Notes under the pieces: generated by a model
What the model was told of the DNA's origin: nothing
The model's input: the letters and a program-made list of their open reading frames with translations, nothing else
Databases searched by the model: none
Program-made: the position numbers and the translations under genes
From: Nitrososphaerales archaeon TH1177
GTDB taxonomy: Archaea; Thermoproteota; Nitrososphaeria; Nitrososphaerales; Nitrososphaeraceae
NCBI GenBank assembly: GCA_014523515.1
Contig: JAATVJ010000047.1
Span: forward strand, 1-5,534
Reading direction: 5' to 3'
Length of the DNA stretch: 5,534 bases
Part shown: positions 4,713 through 5,534 of the stretch, piece by piece
Position numbering within the stretch: position 1 is the first letter of the stretch
How the letters are laid out: each line of letters opens with the position of its first letter

Positions 4713-4793
4713 ATTCCAGTGTGATTCCACACTTTTGGACTCGCGACCTTTTCCTTACCAAGGAAACGCTCTACCAGGCTGAGCTACCAAGGC
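4699..4793 (-). tRNA. tRNA-Thr(GGT) with a 21-nt intron in the T-loop
   Basis: It decodes ACC/ACU Thr codons. On the minus strand the acceptor GCCTTGG (from 4793) pairs with CCAAGGC, and the discriminator is T (4699). The D-arm is GCTC/GAGC with a loop containing GG. The anticodon arm TTTCC/GGAAA has loop TTGGTAA with anticodon GGT at 4759-4757. The variable loop is AGGTC and the T-stem is GCGAG/CTCGC. The T-loop is 28 nt long in the DNA. Removing a bulge-helix-bulge intron at 4733-4713 leaves a normal seven-base loop, TCCAAAT, and a 74-nt tRNA. CCA is not encoded. Base 55 would be C where nearly all elongator tRNAs have U (pseudouridine). A TATA-like TTTTATATC lies only about 16 nt upstream, closer than usual. 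Its 3' end is duplicated at 3306-3344. Confidence 0.97.
4713..4733 (-). other. Bulge-helix-bulge intron at tRNA position 59/60
   Basis: The precursor folds as follows: outer helix GCGAG/CTCGC (the T-stem), central four-pair helix TCCA/TGGA, three-base bulges AAA and ATT on opposite strands, and inner helix GTGTG/CACAC with loop GAAT. This is the full motif recognised by archaeal tRNA-splicing endonuclease. Cutting after the second base of each bulge frees 21 nt and joins A59 to U60. Introns at 59/60 are known noncanonical sites in archaea. Confidence 0.93.
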
Positions 4794-4983
4794 ACAAGGG
4801 AATGATATAAAATTAGATTCTCGTAAATCTGAAGCGAGTTGGGATAATATAAATGAAGATTTGATCAAGTTTTAGAATAAAAAAGAATTTTAATTTAAAA
4901 TTAATAACAAACAACTCATACAATTATTTTATTTTTCTATAGTAAATATAGATATATTGATTATTTTCTTAAAATATTAATTA

Positions 4984-4996
4984 TTTTATAATATAT
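4984..4996 (+). promoter_or_regulatory. TATA-like box for the 5018-5224 ORF
   Basis: TTTTATAATATAT is centred 28-30 nt before the ATG at 5018. This is a good archaeal TATA match at leaderless spacing, although the surrounding DNA is almost entirely A and T. Confidence 0.4.
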
Positions 4997-5017
4997 CTAT
5001 TTTGTAGAATTCAATAT

Positions 5018-5224
5018 ATGGTGATGAGATATATTTATAGTGATTTCCCAAATCAATATTTGGTTATTATTTCACATTTGAATTCGAGAAAACTTTTTCA
5101 ACATATAAATAGTTCATTTTTCTCTAAGAAATTTCTCTATGAAATGCAGATAAGAATATTTATATCATTCATTAAAAAAAATAGTGTAAAACATTGTTAT
5201 TTAACAAAGTTAGATTTCTTTTGA
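5018..5224 (+). CDS. Hypothetical 68-aa basic protein (uncertain)
   Basis: I do not recognise this. The product begins MVMRYIYSDFPNQYLVIISH and is basic and rich in Phe, Ile, Lys and Ser. It has no clear transmembrane helix, no Cys pair and one Cys near the end (KHCYLTKLDFF). The ATG is preceded by a well-placed TATA-like box and there is no Shine-Dalgarno motif. It lies 136 nt before the TFB gene on the same strand. Codons are what random AT-rich DNA would give, so this may be a chance ORF. Confidence 0.3.
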   Translation: MVMRYIYSDFPNQYLVIISHLNSRKLFQHINSSFFSKKFLYEMQIRIFISFIKKNSVKHCYLTKLDFF

Positions 5225-5306
5225 ATATAATATAAGTAATCTAAATAATCTCGTTATTGAGATAATATAAAAGATAATTTCTATTATATTTACATTATTT
5301 TTTGAA

Positions 5307-5323
5307 TTTCTAGTTTCTAGAAA
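5307..5323 (+). promoter_or_regulatory. Tandem TTTCTAG heptamer directly upstream of the TFB TATA box
   Basis: TTTCTAG occurs twice head to tail (5307-5313 and 5314-5320). With the following AAA the second copy makes the perfect palindrome TTTCTAGAAA (5314-5323). It abuts the TATA box where the BRE and regulators bind, so it may be an operator for the TFB gene. Only its position supports this. Confidence 0.35.
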
Positions 5324-5325
5324 AC

Positions 5326-5334
5326 ATATAAATA
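5326..5334 (+). promoter_or_regulatory. TATA box of the TFB gene
   Basis: ATATAAATA is centred about 30 nt before the ATG at 5361, which supports a leaderless TFB transcript. Confidence 0.5.
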
Positions 5335-5360
5335 AAATAATAGGATCCTATGATTCTTCA

Positions 5361-5534
5361 ATGGAAGAGAGCGGAGGACAGCCAAAATCACATAAAATAA
5401 ATCCAAAGAGTCCTTCATATTGTGACCAATGTCATAAGGAATCTATAATTTTTGATAATTCTGCAAATGAATTTGTTTGTTCTTCTTGTGGATTTGTAAT
5501 TAATAATGAGTTATTATCTAATGAGAATATTCAA
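5361..5534 (+). CDS. tfb: Transcription initiation factor TFB (archaeal TFIIB), N-terminal part
   Basis: TFB bridges TBP-bound promoter DNA and RNA polymerase to start transcription. Only the first 58 codons lie in the window; a full protein is usually about 300 residues with two cyclin repeats, which would follow to the right. The N-terminus MEESGGQPKSHKINPKSPSY leads into a zinc ribbon with Cys at 21, 24, 40 and 43 (CDQCHKE and VCSSCGFVI). This is the CxxC-x15-CxxC spacing of TFIIB, with the typical CGxVI after the last Cys. The B-reader region should follow but is cut. ATG 5361 is chosen because it has the TATA box at the right distance; the ATG at 5350 is out of frame. Ammonia-oxidising archaea carry several TFB copies, and this may be one of the specialised ones. 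TFB-like zinc-ribbon proteins lacking cyclin repeats cannot be excluded from this fragment. Confidence 0.92.
   Translation, partial: MEESGGQPKSHKINPKSPSYCDQCHKESIIFDNSANEFVCSSCGFVINNELLSNENIQ

Noticed and set aside
3306..4793. Complete integrative element with its own integrase
   Set aside because: No tyrosine recombinase or replication gene is readable in any frame between the repeats. Only a remnant or a trans-mobilised segment can be proposed.
4795..4875. Plus-strand open stretch reading NDIKLDSRKSEASWDNINED then LIKF and a stop
   Set aside because: It reads like a protein C-terminus, but it has no start codon and runs straight out of the tRNA gene. It is too short to call a fragment.
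2447..4887. 15-base match TTAGAATAAAAAAGA at about 2448 and 4872
   Set aside because: It is mostly A and T and expected by chance in DNA of this composition.
1..5534. CRISPR array or defence system
   Set aside because: No regularly spaced repeats with unique spacers and no nuclease, helicase or toxin-antitoxin motifs were seen. The only tandem repeats are the GATTT microsatellite and the TTTCTAG pair.

Overview
The window looks like AT-rich DNA from an ammonia-oxidising archaeon (Thaumarchaeota/Nitrososphaeria, possibly Nitrosocosmicus- or Nitrososphaera-like). Three signs point this way. A TFB-type (archaeal TFIIB) zinc-ribbon gene runs off the right edge. A tRNA-Thr carries an archaeal bulge-helix-bulge intron inside its T-loop. 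Most small genes have a TATA-like box about 26-31 nt upstream of the start codon, which is the leaderless archaeal layout. The genus is inference; the archaeal assignment is well supported.

Layout. Positions 1-335 hold a decayed IS630-family transposase C-terminus. Positions 336-682 are AT-rich with no convincing gene. A minus-strand gene for a small secreted protein (683-1038) is broken by frameshifts. A second gene-free AT-rich stretch follows. Then come an intact membrane-anchored 126-aa protein (1367-1747, minus, TTG start), a short possible membrane protein (1969-2160, plus), a frameshifted small ORF (2206-2375, minus), a stand-alone response-regulator receiver (2587-2931, plus) and a 59-aa protein (3035-3214, plus, TTG start).

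Positions 3306-4793 are bounded by a 39-bp imperfect direct repeat. The right copy is the 3' end of tRNA-Thr(GGT) plus its flank. The left copy sits on a tRNA-like remnant. Between them lie a broken secreted protein with an Asp/Tyr-rich linker (3525-4103, minus), a 65-aa secreted or anchored acidic protein (4128-4325, minus, TTG start) and an interrupted ORF with a CxxC motif (4455-4643, minus). This could be a remnant integrated segment or a tRNA-region duplication. No integrase is visible.

Positions 4794-5360 are mostly intergenic with one uncertain ORF. The TFB gene starts at 5361 with a TATA box 30 nt upstream and a tandem heptamer just before that box.

Taken together this is not one operon. 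It is a low-density accessory region mixing live small envelope proteins, a signalling receiver and a basal transcription factor with several decaying secreted-protein genes and a transposase remnant. The most unusual items are the T-loop intron with a nonstandard base 55, the duplicated tRNA 3' end, and the repeated use of TTG starts behind leaderless-type promoters.
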